33,986 bases of DNA from Chitinophagaceae bacterium (GTDB lineage: Bacteria; Bacteroidota; Bacteroidia; Chitinophagales; Chitinophagaceae): assembly GCA_004297075.1 (NCBI GenBank), contig SCVK01000139.1, positions 1-33,986 on the forward strand, given 5' to 3'. The notes beneath the pieces were generated by a model. That model made no database searches. It was not told where the DNA came from and worked only from the letters and a program-made list of their open reading frames with translations. The stretch's first letter is position 1. The number at the start of each line of letters is the position of its first letter. Of this stretch, positions 1-8,066 are shown one piece after another. The position numbers and the translations under genes were made by a program.

Positions 1-17
1 CCAAAAATATTTTTACT

Positions 18-36
18 CCTGCCGCCGGCAGGTTTT
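18..36. terminator. GC-rich hairpin before tex
   Basis: The arms CCTGCCG and CGGCAGG are separated by one base (18-32) and followed by TTTTATAA. In practice this folds as a 5-bp stem with a 5-nt loop. A-rich sequence lies on the other side, so it could terminate transcription in either direction. It probably ends a gene lying before the window, but that gene cannot be seen. Confidence 0.4.
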
Positions 37-62
37 ATAAACATTAATGTTATTATCAGAGA

Positions 63-2300
63 ATGTCTTCTTTCGCATCGTTAATCGCTACCAAACTCAA
101 TATCAGGACCACGCAGGCTGAAGTTGTATTAGAATTATTTGCCGAAGGCGCTACCATTCCTTTCATAGCCCGTTACCGGAAAGACCGGACAGGCGGATTG
201 GACGAAGTACAGATACTGCAGATACAGGATGAAGCAAAATTTCTGAAAGAATTCACGGAGCGGAAAGCCTTTATCGAAAAATCGATCACCGAGCAGGGGA
301 AGATGACGGAATACCTGCAGGGAAAAATTGATGCGGCCACTACGCTGGTAGAACTGGAGGATATTTATCTACCCTATAAATCCAAACGAAAAACCAAGGC
401 GCAAACAGCGAGGGAGAATGGATTGGAGCCATTGGCTTTATTGATGCTGGAACAGACAGCGACAGAGCTGGATGCGGAGGCAGAAAAATACATCGGCGAA
501 AAAATAAAAACCAAAGACGAAGCGCTGCAGGGAGCCCGCGATATCATTGCTGAAATGATCAATGAAGATGTGAACCTGCGTGCCAAACTACGTAAACTAT
601 TTGAAGATACGGCCACGTTGCAGAGTAAAGTACTCACTGATAAAGAAACAGAAGGCAGTAAATACAAAGACTATTTTGATTTTTCGGAACCCATTTCCCG
701 CGTACCATCGCACCGGATACTGGCGGTGCTGCGCGGATTTATGGAAGGTTTTTTGCGGATGTCGATAGCGCCACTGGAAGAAGAGGCACTGGCTTTACTG
801 GAGAAAGATCACGTAAAAGCGTTAACACCTGCTACCGAACATGTAAAGAAAGCGATCAGGGATGCTTACAGAAGGCTGATGCAGCCCAGCCTCGAAACCG
901 AATTCAGAACGGCTTTGAAACAGAAGGCAGATGAGGAAGCGATCAATGTATTTGCTGAGAACCTGCGACAGTTATTGCTGAGTGCACCGTTGGGCAGTAA
1001 ACGGATCCTCGCGATCGATCCCGGTTACCGAACAGGTTGTAAAGTGGTATGCCTGGATGAAAAAGGAGAGTTGCAGAAAACAGATCTGATCTATGTGCAT
1101 GAACCCAACCGCATTTACGACAGCGAATACAAAATCAAAGAACTGGTGGCCAGATATAAGATCGACTGTTTTGCCATCGGCGATGGAACTGCGGGAAGAG
1201 AAACGGAACAGTTTATCAAAAACATGAACCTTGGGTTGCCGGTATTCCTGGTGAATGAAGACGGTGCTTCGGTGTATTCCGCTTCTGAAACAGCGAGAGA
1301 AGAATTTCCTGACCAGGACGTAACGGTGAGAGGATCGGTAAGTATTGGCCGTCGTTTAATGGATCCATTGGCCGAGCTGGTTAAGATCGACCCAAAGAGT
1401 ATCGGGGTTGGGCAGTACCAGCATGATGTAAATCCATTCCGTTTAAAAGAAAGGCTGGATCAGACTGTGGTAAGTTGCGTAAACAGTGTTGGTGTGAACC
1501 TGAATACCGCCAGCAAACACCTCCTGGGTTATGTAAGCGGGATCGGAGGCACGCTGGCAGATAATATTGTCAGGTACCGGAACGAGATCGGTCGTTTTAC
1601 CAGCAGGGAGCAATTGTTACAAGTGCCGAGGCTTGGTGGAAAAGCCTATGAGCAATGTGCAGGTTTTTTACGGATTAAAGACGGTGAGAACCCCCTGGAT
1701 GCAAGTGCGGTACACCCGGAAACCTATCCCCTGGTAAAAGCGATTGCGGCGGATGCAGGAGTGGAGATGAAAAGTATCATCGGAAATGAAACAGTATTAA
1801 AACAGATCGATGTTAAAAAATATGTAACCGAACAGTTCGGTGAACTGACGATCCGTGATATCCTGAAAGAATTACAGAAACCCGGGCTTGATCCGCGCAG
1901 TGAGCTGGAACAATTCTCCTTCGCCAATATTTATAAAATAGAAGACGTGCAGGTGGGTATGATCGTGCCTGGTAGTGTTACCAATCTTACGCGTTTTGGA
2001 GCGTTTGTTGATATTGGGGTGAAACAGGATGGGCTGGTTCACGTAAGTGAGATCGCACATAAATACATCACCGATCCTTCAGAGGTATTGAAGCTGGGAC
2101 AGAAAGTGCAGGTAAAAGTGCTGGAAGTGGATATGGCAAGAAAGCGGATCGCACTCTCTATCAAACAGACAGAAGAAATGCCGCAGCGAACCCAGCGGCC
2201 CGGCCCGCGAACACAGCTGGGCAGACCCGCACAAAAGCCCGCTGAAGAATTGAGTGTGGCAGATGCATTGAGTTTGCTGAAAAAGAAATTCGGAAAATAA
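63..2300 (+). CDS. tex: Tex-family S1 RNA-binding transcription accessory protein
   Basis: The product is a 745-residue cytoplasmic nucleic-acid-binding protein of the Tex/YhgF family, close to the usual family length. In order it shows the helical Tex N-terminal domain (about 1-190, with the early motif FIARYRKDRTGGLDE), a YqgF/RNase H-like domain starting near residue 314 (RILAIDPGYRTGCKVV), a helix-hairpin-helix region (about 481-538, YVSGIGGTLADNIVRYR) and a C-terminal S1 RNA-binding domain (about 630-705, GSVTNLTRFGAFVDIGV). After the S1 domain comes a short basic, proline-rich tail. Tex proteins bind nucleic acid and affect transcription; their exact biochemical role is not settled. The ATG at 63 gives the expected MSSFASLIATKL-type N-terminus. 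The gene stands alone, with a 74-bp gap to the next gene. Confidence 0.96.
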   Translation: MSSFASLIATKLNIRTTQAEVVLELFAEGATIPFIARYRKDRTGGLDEVQILQIQDEAKFLKEFTERKAFIEKSITEQGKMTEYLQGKIDAATTLVELEDIYLPYKSKRKTKAQTARENGLEPLALLMLEQTATELDAEAEKYIGEKIKTKDEALQGARDIIAEMINEDVNLRAKLRKLFEDTATLQSKVLTDKETEGSKYKDYFDFSEPISRVPSHRILAVLRGFMEGFLRMSIAPLEEEALALLEKDHVKALTPATEHVKKAIRDAYRRLMQPSLETEFRTALKQKADEEAINVFAENLRQLLLSAPLGSKRILAIDPGYRTGCKVVCLDEKGELQKTDLIYVHEPNRIYDSEYKIKELVARYKIDCFAIGDGTAGRETEQFIKNMNLGLPVFLVNEDGASVYSASETAREEFPDQDVTVRGSVSIGRRLMDPLAELVKIDPKSIGVGQYQHDVNPFRLKERLDQTVVSCVNSVGVNLNTASKHLLGYVSGIGGTLADNIVRYRNEIGRFTSREQLLQVPRLGGKAYEQCAGFLRIKDGENPLDASAVHPETYPLVKAIAADAGVEMKSIIGNETVLKQIDVKKYVTEQFGELTIRDILKELQKPGLDPRSELEQFSFANIYKIEDVQVGMIVPGSVTNLTRFGAFVDIGVKQDGLVHVSEIAHKYITDPSEVLKLGQKVQVKVLEVDMARKRIALSIKQTEEMPQRTQRPGPRTQLGRPAQKPAEELSVADALSLLKKKFGK

Positions 2301-2374
2301 CAGCTGTTGAAGATTTGAAATGGGAACTGCGTTAGGACTAAAATCCTTACCTTGTTTACCTAATACACAACCAC

Positions 2375-2908
2375 ATGAAACAGTTTTTCGGGATACTCCT
2401 GCTTTTGACAATCTGTTTGGGCGCTGAGGCGCAGACCAAAGTAAATCCGGTGATTAAAAAATTCGGTACCGTTACCGAAGTGCCATTTTCGGCAGAGAAT
2501 CCGGATCCTTCCCTGAATTATAAAGTGGTGGTAGAAGTAAGTTCTGATAACCCCAAACCCGAGAACGTTCACGAGTTTTTTGAAAAAGTAGGGGCAGTGG
2601 TAAACCTGCATGCACTGGGTGGTGTTACGGCTAAAAAACTGCAGGTGGTAATGGTGATCCATGGCCCCGCAGCACAATATGTATTGAACAACGAAGAGTA
2701 CCAGAAAAAATTCCATACAGATAATCCCAATATCCCACTGTTCAAAGAACTGGTTGCGGCTGGTGTAAAGATCTTTGTCTGCGGACAATCCCTCAATAAA
2801 AGACAGGTATCACCCGCTTCTGTAACGCCGGAGGTAAAACCTGCTTTGTCGGCTATTACAACTTTGACTACTTATCAGTTGAAAGGGTATGCGTTCCTGA
2901 AATATTAA
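2375..2908 (+). CDS. Secreted DsrE-family protein
   Basis: This 177-residue protein starts with a clear signal peptide (MKQFFGILLLLTICLGAEA, probable cleavage before Q20), so it is probably periplasmic. The rest fits the DsrE/DsrF-like fold: a central hydrophobic strand (LQVVMVIHGPAAQYV, about 89-103) and a conserved-looking VKIFVCGQSL segment (131-140) with Cys136. In cytoplasmic relatives the cysteine in this position carries sulfur, and exported members are common in Bacteroidota with unknown roles. Leu-Thr-Ile-Cys at the end of the hydrophobic stretch is a poor lipobox, so a lipoprotein is unlikely. The sequence after residue 145 looks poorly conserved. The stop codon lies directly against a low-complexity repeat shared with the convergent gene downstream. 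Confidence 0.8.
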   Translation: MKQFFGILLLLTICLGAEAQTKVNPVIKKFGTVTEVPFSAENPDPSLNYKVVVEVSSDNPKPENVHEFFEKVGAVVNLHALGGVTAKKLQVVMVIHGPAAQYVLNNEEYQKKFHTDNPNIPLFKELVAAGVKIFVCGQSLNKRQVSPASVTPEVKPALSAITTLTTYQLKGYAFLKY

Positions 2909-2999
2909 TGAGTGAATGAGTGGATGAGTGATTGAGTGAATGCCAGGAATCTATTTGGGTAATAAAACATTCACTCATCCACTCAATCACTCATTCACT
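2909..2999. repeat. Imperfect inverted repeat of TGAGTGAA-like units
   Basis: Two 32-nt arms (2911-2942 and 2968-2999) are built from degenerate GAGTGAA/GAGTGGA/GAGTGAT units and are reverse complements at 28 of 32 positions. The mismatches come from a swap of neighbouring units. The tract starts right after the DsrE stop codon, and its right arm contains the last codons and stop of the minus-strand gene (AGT GAA TGA). Its first 23 bases (2909-2931) recur identically at 17966-17988. It could act as a bidirectional terminator, but there is no T-run. Confidence 0.75.
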
Positions 3000-3656
3000 A
3001 ATTGCAACCTGCCTGATCTCTTTGTTCTCGTATACCTGTTGCGAGGCACCTTGCCATCCCAGTTTTACCATCGCGTTTGCCAGTTGTAAAGAAGTGAGTC
3101 CTATATTAGGATATATTTTGCTGAGGATGGGTTTGTAGAGGAGCCTGGAAAGCCGGTAAAGGAAATTCGGCTCTTTTCGGGGTGTTACCGGGTAAATATA
3201 GCCGGGCCTGACAATGATGAGTTGTTTGAAGGCCAGTTTCTCCAGTATATTTTCCGCGATCCCTTTGTCCTGCGCAAACATGAGTTTACTTTTTTCGGTA
3301 CGGTCGGCGCCCTGTCCGCTGAGGAAACAGAACACGACTTCCGGGCTCATCTGTTTCAGCGTTTCGGCGAATACGCGGGTGTAGTCAACGGTGATTTTCC
3401 TGAATTCCTTTCTGGGTACCGTGCCGGTATAAACACCGATGCAGTAAAAACAAAGATCCTGGTTACTGAAATGATCCCGGATAACAGATAGATCCATAAA
3501 ATCATGATGTATAACTTCCCGCAGTTTGGGATGCGCAATGCCCAGTAGTTTGCGGGTAATGGATGTGACAGTTGCTACATCTGTTCTTTGCAAACAAAGA
3601 TCAAGTATCAGTTGCCCGATCATGCCGTTGGTACCGGTAATTAAAATACGTTTCAT
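2991..3656 (-). CDS. NAD(P)-binding Rossmann (atypical SDR/epimerase-like) protein
   Basis: This 221-residue protein has an N-terminal Rossmann nucleotide-binding motif, ITGTNGMIGQ (GxxGxxG, residues 8-14). Its overall pattern matches NAD(P)H-binding/TIP30-like atypical short-chain dehydrogenases: a mid-protein FLSGQGAD strand and a C-terminal VRPGYIYP segment. The usual YxxxK catalytic pair is not intact: the tyrosine position is occupied by Phe in KLMFAQDKG. It may therefore bind dinucleotide without classical SDR catalysis. The substrate cannot be inferred. It follows the oxidoreductase gene on the same strand after an 86-bp gap holding another imperfect inverted repeat. Its last two residues (Ser-Glu) and its stop are encoded by the low-complexity repeat. 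Confidence 0.75.
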   Translation of the reverse strand: MKRILITGTNGMIGQLILDLCLQRTDVATVTSITRKLLGIAHPKLREVIHHDFMDLSVIRDHFSNQDLCFYCIGVYTGTVPRKEFRKITVDYTRVFAETLKQMSPEVVFCFLSGQGADRTEKSKLMFAQDKGIAENILEKLAFKQLIIVRPGYIYPVTPRKEPNFLYRLSRLLYKPILSKIYPNIGLTSLQLANAMVKLGWQGASQQVYENKEIRQVAISE

Positions 3657-3664
3657 AGTAGGAG

Positions 3665-3734
3665 GATTTGCGGATTGCGGATTTGCGAATAAATGGAGTA
3701 AAAAAAGAATCCGTTAATCCGTCATCCGCTAATC
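3665..3734. repeat. Imperfect inverted repeat of GGATTTGCG-like units
   Basis: The left arm (3665-3690) is made of GGATTTGCG/GGATTGCG units and the right arm (3709-3734) of ATCCGTTA/ATCCGTC/ATCCGCTA units. They match as reverse complements at about 20 of 26 positions, with an A-rich spacer (a U-rich loop on the minus strand). The tract lies between two minus-strand genes, 9 bases past the upstream stop codon and just before the next start. It has the same architecture as the 2909-2999 repeat but a different unit sequence. Confidence 0.65.
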
Positions 3735-3742
3735 AGCGAATA

Positions 3743-4867
3743 TTACACAAGGCTGATCCGTTGACCGGTTTTAGCGGCTTCATAGATGGCCATAAGAATG
3801 CGCATATCACGCAGCCCTTCTTCTCCTGACGTATGAGCGGGGATTTTATTGTTTTCTATTAACTCCTTACACATACCCTGTAGCATGACGGTCTGGTGAT
3901 GAACAACGGGAAGGTTCATTTCTCCACGGCTGGTGCGGCCCCTGAGTGGGCCATAACCGTAGGCCGGACCTAACTGTGCCCAGCCATTGCTGGCAGATAC
4001 ATAGAGCTGTTCTATATTGGATTTGTAAGAGGTAAATCCATTCACCATGATGCCATCGGGAAATTCCATTTGCCAGGATATGGATTCTTCTACGGTAGCA
4101 AAACGTACCTGATCTGTAACGGGGCCGAATTGAGCGGTAACCCAAAGCGGTTCCTTTCCGGTGGCATAACGCGAAGCCTGCACGCAGTAGATACCCACAT
4201 CCATTAAGGGGCCACCGCCGGCCAGTTCTTTTTTCAACCGCCATTGTGTGGGGTCGCCGATGCTGAAACCGAAATTGGTTTGTACAAAACGGATATCGCC
4301 CAATACTTTCTCTTTACCGATTCGCATGATCTCCTGTGTGTAGGGTTCAAAATGCAGGCGGTAGCCAATGCCCAGTTGTACACCGGCATCTGTACAGGCT
4401 TTCACCATTTCTTCGGCTTCTTTTACCGATATGGCCATGGGCTTTTCACAAATCACATGTTTGCCCGCTTTGGCGGCACGTAACACGTATTCATGGTGCA
4501 TGGAGTTGGGGAGAACAATGTAAATGATATCAATGTCTTTATTGGAAGCAATGGAATCAAAATTCTGGTAGTTATACATATTCTGCGGGGGAATATTGTA
4601 TTTGTTTCGCCATTCTTCTGCTTTGGCAGGGGTACCCGTTACAATGCCTGCGAGATAACAATTATCTGTTTTCTCAAGCGCCACGGCCAGTTGGTTTTTG
4701 GCGTAACTGCCAAGACCTACCAATGCGATCCCCAGTTTTTTACCTGTGTAAGGTTTTGCCGGGCTGGCCAGGCTGCTGATACCGGGTAGCGCAGAAGCCA
4801 GTACTGTGGTTCCAAAACCTACACCAAGTGTTTGCAGAAAGGAGCGGCGGGATGGGTTGGCTGACAT
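3743..4867 (-). CDS. Tat-exported Gfo/Idh/MocA oxidoreductase (GFOR-like)
   Basis: This 374-residue NAD(P)-dependent oxidoreductase belongs to the Gfo/Idh/MocA family. The N-terminus carries a twin-arginine motif (SRRSFLQ, 6-12) followed by a hydrophobic segment and SLASPA, so it is probably exported folded with its cofactor. The Rossmann motif GIALVGLGSYA is at 46-56, the hallmark CEKPMAISVKEAEEM at 140-154 contains the conserved Lys142, and the catalytic-domain motif GGGPLMDVGIYCVQ lies at 217-230. The layout resembles glucose-fructose oxidoreductases, which use tightly bound NADP and sugar substrates; the actual substrate is unknown. It lies downstream of purB, separated by a strong hairpin, so it is probably transcribed on its own. 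Confidence 0.88.
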   Translation of the reverse strand: MSANPSRRSFLQTLGVGFGTTVLASALPGISSLASPAKPYTGKKLGIALVGLGSYAKNQLAVALEKTDNCYLAGIVTGTPAKAEEWRNKYNIPPQNMYNYQNFDSIASNKDIDIIYIVLPNSMHHEYVLRAAKAGKHVICEKPMAISVKEAEEMVKACTDAGVQLGIGYRLHFEPYTQEIMRIGKEKVLGDIRFVQTNFGFSIGDPTQWRLKKELAGGGPLMDVGIYCVQASRYATGKEPLWVTAQFGPVTDQVRFATVEESISWQMEFPDGIMVNGFTSYKSNIEQLYVSASNGWAQLGPAYGYGPLRGRTSRGEMNLPVVHHQTVMLQGMCKELIENNKIPAHTSGEEGLRDMRILMAIYEAAKTGQRISLV

Positions 4868-4882
4868 GTTGGGTGGGTTTTA

Positions 4883-4933
4883 TAGCCTTAAAATACAAAA
4901 GCTTTACAGAAATCCTATCATTCTGTAAAGCTT
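4883..4933 (-). terminator. Terminator of purB
   Basis: A perfect 13-bp stem (4899-4911 with 4921-4933, arm AAGCTTTACAGAA) encloses a 9-nt loop. Read on the minus strand it lies about 50 nt past the purB stop codon and is followed by TTGTATTTT, as in an intrinsic terminator. Confidence 0.75.
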
Positions 4934-4982
4934 ATTGTAGTAACTGATTTTTGGAAAGTTTTAAATTTCCCAGACGTTCCTG

Positions 4983-6329
4983 CTAATATTCCGGGTTCAC
5001 ACCCACATAATTATGTGGTGTAATGGCTTTCAATTCTTTTTTGATGGCCGCACTTACTTTCAGCTTGCCGATAAAATCATGCATCGCTTTTTTATCAATT
5101 TTGTGGTTGCCGCGGGTAAGGTCTTTCAGGGCCTCGTAAGGGTTGGGGTAATTTTCTCTCCGTAAAATGGTCTGTATGGCTTCCGCTACAACTGCCCAGT
5201 TGTTCTCGAGGTCTTCTTTCAGTTTGGCCTCGTTCAATACCAGTTTGTTCAGTCCTTTCTCCAGCGATTTAAGAGCAATGGCCACATGCCCAACCGGTAC
5301 GCCAATATTGCGCAGCACCGTAGAGTCTGTGAGATCGCGCTGTAAACGGCTGATAGGAAGTTTGGCAGCTAAATGTTCCAGCATGGCATTGGCCAAGCCC
5401 AGATTACCTTCTGCATTTTCAAAATCGATGGGGTTCACTTTATGCGGCATGGCCGAAGAGCCTATTTCGCCTTTCTTGGTTTTCTGTTTGAAATAATCTA
5501 CGCTGATATAGGTCCAGATATCCCGGCAAAGATCCAGCAGGATATTGTTGATGCGTTTGATGGCATCGAAATGCGCCGCCAGGCTGTCGTAATGTTCTAT
5601 CTGCGTGGTAAACTGCATCCGTTGCAGTCCTAAAATATCTTCTACAAACGCATTGCCCAATACCACCCATTTCTTTTTAGGGAATGCTACCTGATGCGCA
5701 TTAAAGTTACCCGTGGCACCACCAAATTTGGCCGCATACGGGATGCTGCTGAAGAGTTCGATCTGGTTGTTCAATCGTTCCACAAAAACCATGATCTCCT
5801 TGCCCAGGCGGGTAGGGGATGCGGCTTGTCCGTGTGTTCTGGCCAGCAATGGAATATTTTTCCATTGTGCCGCCAGCTGGTACAGGTGGTTCTGCAGGTT
5901 GATCACAGCCGGCAGGTATTCGTATTCCATGCAGTGTTTCCAGCTTAAAGGGATGGCCGTGTTATTGATATCCTGCGAAGTCAGACCAAAATGGATCCAC
6001 TCTTTCAGTGCCGGGATACCTGCTTTATCAAGCTGTTCTTTCAGAAAGTATTCTACGGCCTTTACATCGTGGTTGGTAACAGATTCGATCTGTTTGATCT
6101 GTTGCGCATCATCTAGGCTGAATTCGTCCAGCACTTTTTTCAAAGCGGTTCTTGCTTTGATCGGCAGCTTGAAGAATTTCTGATCGGCCAGGAAAAAGAA
6201 GTATTCAACTTCTACCAATACCCGGTATTTGATCAGGGCATATTCAGAAAAATACTCGTCGAGGTGTTGTACCTGTTTACGGTAGCGTCCATCAATCGGG
6301 GAAACGGCGGTAAGGGAAGAAAGCTCCAT
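4983..6329 (-). CDS. purB: Adenylosuccinate lyase
   Basis: This cytoplasmic enzyme of 448 residues cleaves SAICAR and adenylosuccinate, releasing fumarate, in purine synthesis. It belongs to the fumarase/aspartase superfamily. Superfamily landmarks are in order: SPIDGRYRKQV near the N-terminus (typical of PurB), TSQDINNTA (117-125), ARTHGQAASPT with catalytic His166 (163-173), and the signature loop GSSAMPHKVNPIDFENAEGN (290-309), with the catalytic serine in the SS pair. The length agrees with the longer E. coli-type PurB class. The start at 6329 is supported by the conserved MELSSLTAVSPIDGRYR N-terminus. The 5' leader consists almost wholly of an AT-rich 7/14-nt repeat and has no Shine-Dalgarno sequence. 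Confidence 0.97.
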   Translation of the reverse strand: MELSSLTAVSPIDGRYRKQVQHLDEYFSEYALIKYRVLVEVEYFFFLADQKFFKLPIKARTALKKVLDEFSLDDAQQIKQIESVTNHDVKAVEYFLKEQLDKAGIPALKEWIHFGLTSQDINNTAIPLSWKHCMEYEYLPAVINLQNHLYQLAAQWKNIPLLARTHGQAASPTRLGKEIMVFVERLNNQIELFSSIPYAAKFGGATGNFNAHQVAFPKKKWVVLGNAFVEDILGLQRMQFTTQIEHYDSLAAHFDAIKRINNILLDLCRDIWTYISVDYFKQKTKKGEIGSSAMPHKVNPIDFENAEGNLGLANAMLEHLAAKLPISRLQRDLTDSTVLRNIGVPVGHVAIALKSLEKGLNKLVLNEAKLKEDLENNWAVVAEAIQTILRRENYPNPYEALKDLTRGNHKIDKKAMHDFIGKLKVSAAIKKELKAITPHNYVGVNPEY

Positions 6330-6331
6330 TG

Positions 6332-6371
6332 TAATTAATAATTAGTAATTAATAATTAATAATTAGTAATT
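6332..6371. repeat. AT-rich TAATTAATAATTAG repeat upstream of purB
   Basis: A 40-nt tract is made almost only of TAATTAA and TAATTAG heptamers, giving a 14-nt TAATTAATAATTAG unit. It ends 2 nt from the purB start codon, so it forms the leader of that gene. A diverged copy in the opposite orientation occurs at 18069-18103. Confidence 0.75.
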
Positions 6372-6436
6372 GGGGTTACTAATCGATGTAAAAAAACTTG
6401 ATTTAGCGGTTTATTCATGACTAATTAAGTTTCTTT

Positions 6437-7201
6437 GTGGCAAAATTAGCCGAATTGGACAAGAGAATACGCATTGGAGCGGTAAGTTATTTAAATACCA
6501 GGCCATTATTGTTCGGGTTGAAGCGTTCGGGGCTGATGGATCGGGTGGAAGTAGTAGAAGCCTACCCCGCCCGTGTAGCTTCGATGTTGCTGAATGATGA
6601 GATAGATGTTGGGCTGGTTCCGGTAGCCATTATTCCAAAGTTGAAGGAGTCTCATATTATTACGGATTATTGTATCGGTACCGAAGGGGAAGTGGCTTCT
6701 GTAGCCATTTTCAGCGAAGTTCCGCTGGAACAGGCAGGCAAAATTTTACTCGATTACCAGAGCCGCACATCGGTGAATCTGGCGAAACTATTACTGAAGG
6801 AATATTGGAAACTTAGCCCTGTACTGGAAGATGCCAGTGAAGATTTCCGGTCGCATATCAGCGGCACTACGGCGGGGGTAGTCATTGGCGACAGGGCGCT
6901 GGAACAACGTAAGATCTCCCGTTATTGCTACGATCTGGGTACGGCCTGGAAAGCACATACGGGTTATCCTTTTGTATTTGCTGCCTGGGTGGCCAATAAA
7001 GGATTACCCGAAGATTTCCAGGACGCATTTAACCGTGCCAATGCTTACGGGATCTCGCATATAGCTGAAGTTGTGGCCGCTGAAAAGCCCTACCCAACCT
7101 ATGATCTGACCGATTATTATACCCGTAATATCAGTTACCGGCTGGATGATGCAAAAAGAAAAGGACTGGCTTTGTTTCTACAGAAATTGCAGCAACTGTA
7201 G
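6437..7201 (+). CDS. mqnA: MqnA-type chorismate dehydratase (futalosine menaquinone pathway)
   Basis: This 254-residue protein has the MqnA/MqnD periplasmic-binding-protein-like fold. MqnA dehydrates chorismate to 3-enolpyruvyl-benzoate, the first step of the futalosine route to menaquinone. The diagnostic N-terminus IRIGAVSYLNTRPLLFGL is at 11-28, followed by DVGLVPVAIIPKL and, further on, the GVVIGDRAL segment. MqnD is a relative, but the ISAVSYLNTxPL-type start favours MqnA. No other menaquinone gene is in the window. The start drawn is GTG at 6437; TTG a few codons on (MDKRIRIGAVS) is a real alternative, because TTTCTTTG at 6430-6437, one mismatch from a Bacteroidota -7 box, ends inside the GTG. 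It is divergent from purB. Confidence 0.9.
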   Translation: MAKLAELDKRIRIGAVSYLNTRPLLFGLKRSGLMDRVEVVEAYPARVASMLLNDEIDVGLVPVAIIPKLKESHIITDYCIGTEGEVASVAIFSEVPLEQAGKILLDYQSRTSVNLAKLLLKEYWKLSPVLEDASEDFRSHISGTTAGVVIGDRALEQRKISRYCYDLGTAWKAHTGYPFVFAAWVANKGLPEDFQDAFNRANAYGISHIAEVVAAEKPYPTYDLTDYYTRNISYRLDDAKRKGLALFLQKLQQL

Positions 7202-7275
7202 CCTATACGAAAAGTGAAGTTGCTTTGCACTCAGACCATTCCTGACCAGTATTCGATATTTCCTACTTTTACGCC

Positions 7276-8058
7276 ATGTCAAGTATCTCCGTAATAACCA
7301 TCTGTTTCAATAACCTGGCCGATCTGCAGAAAACCTGTACTTCTGTTGACGGGCAGACCCGTGTGCCGGAAGAACACTGGATTATCAATGGTTCTACCAC
7401 CAAAGAGATCGCTGACTGGCTGGAACAGACACCACAGCCACCGTACCGGAAATGGATCAATGAGCGTGACAAAGGGATTTCGGACGCTTTCAACAAGGGC
7501 ATTGGTAAAACCAATAGCGAAATAACACATTTACTCAATTCCGGAGATAGCTATGCTTCAGCCGATGTGATTGCAGCCGTGATGGAAATGTTTGAAAAAA
7601 ATCCTGCCGTTCAATGGATCAGTGGCAATATTCACCTGACAAGGGCCGGCAAATCCGTACTGGTGGGCAAAGCTTTTGCAAAAGATAAACTTTACCGGGG
7701 CATGCGCAGCGTATCACATCCTACCTGGTTTGTGAAAAAAGCGGTTTATGATAGAGCCGGTTTATATAACGGTGCATATAAAATAGCGATGGATTATGAT
7801 ATGATGTGCCGGATAGCGGATGAACCCTATTTGTACCTGAACAAACCCATTGCTGTTTTTGATGATACAGGTGTGAGTAATACCCAATACCTGCAATCGT
7901 TGCGGGAGAACCGGGAGGTTTATGAGTCCCATTTCGGATTTTCTGCTAAACTGGTGGCCTGGCAAATACGCTTAAAAACCCTGCATCATCTGCTGCAAAC
8001 GGGTTTTGGCAAATGGCTATTCGGGCTAAAACAGAAAGCCGGCCTGGAAAACATGTAA
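7276..8058 (+). CDS. Family 2 glycosyltransferase (WcaE-like)
   Basis: This 260-residue GT-A enzyme has the N-terminal strand SISVITICFN followed by WIINGSTTKEIADWL, where the canonical VDdGSTDgT motif is altered. The metal-site region reads HLLNSGDSYASADV (85-98), NSGD replacing DxD as in WcaE-type and related GT2 proteins. The conserved HPTWFVKKAVYDRAGLYN segment and an AMDYDMMCRI acceptor-side motif are also present. It is probably a cytoplasmic enzyme adding a sugar from a nucleotide-sugar donor to a surface-glycan precursor; donor and acceptor are unknown. It opens the glycan island and converges on the methyltransferase gene with only 8 bp between them. Confidence 0.88.
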   Translation: MSSISVITICFNNLADLQKTCTSVDGQTRVPEEHWIINGSTTKEIADWLEQTPQPPYRKWINERDKGISDAFNKGIGKTNSEITHLLNSGDSYASADVIAAVMEMFEKNPAVQWISGNIHLTRAGKSVLVGKAFAKDKLYRGMRSVSHPTWFVKKAVYDRAGLYNGAYKIAMDYDMMCRIADEPYLYLNKPIAVFDDTGVSNTQYLQSLRENREVYESHFGFSAKLVAWQIRLKTLHHLLQTGFGKWLFGLKQKAGLENM

Positions 8059-8066
8059 TCTTTCTA

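Noticed and set aside
2079-2788. Open frames on the minus strand opposite the tex end and DsrE gene
   Set aside because: They overlap two better-supported genes and have shadow-like composition rich in Cys, His and Phe.
5713-6183. 156-codon open frame opposite purB
   Set aside because: Shadow frame inside a conserved gene; no start context or domain.
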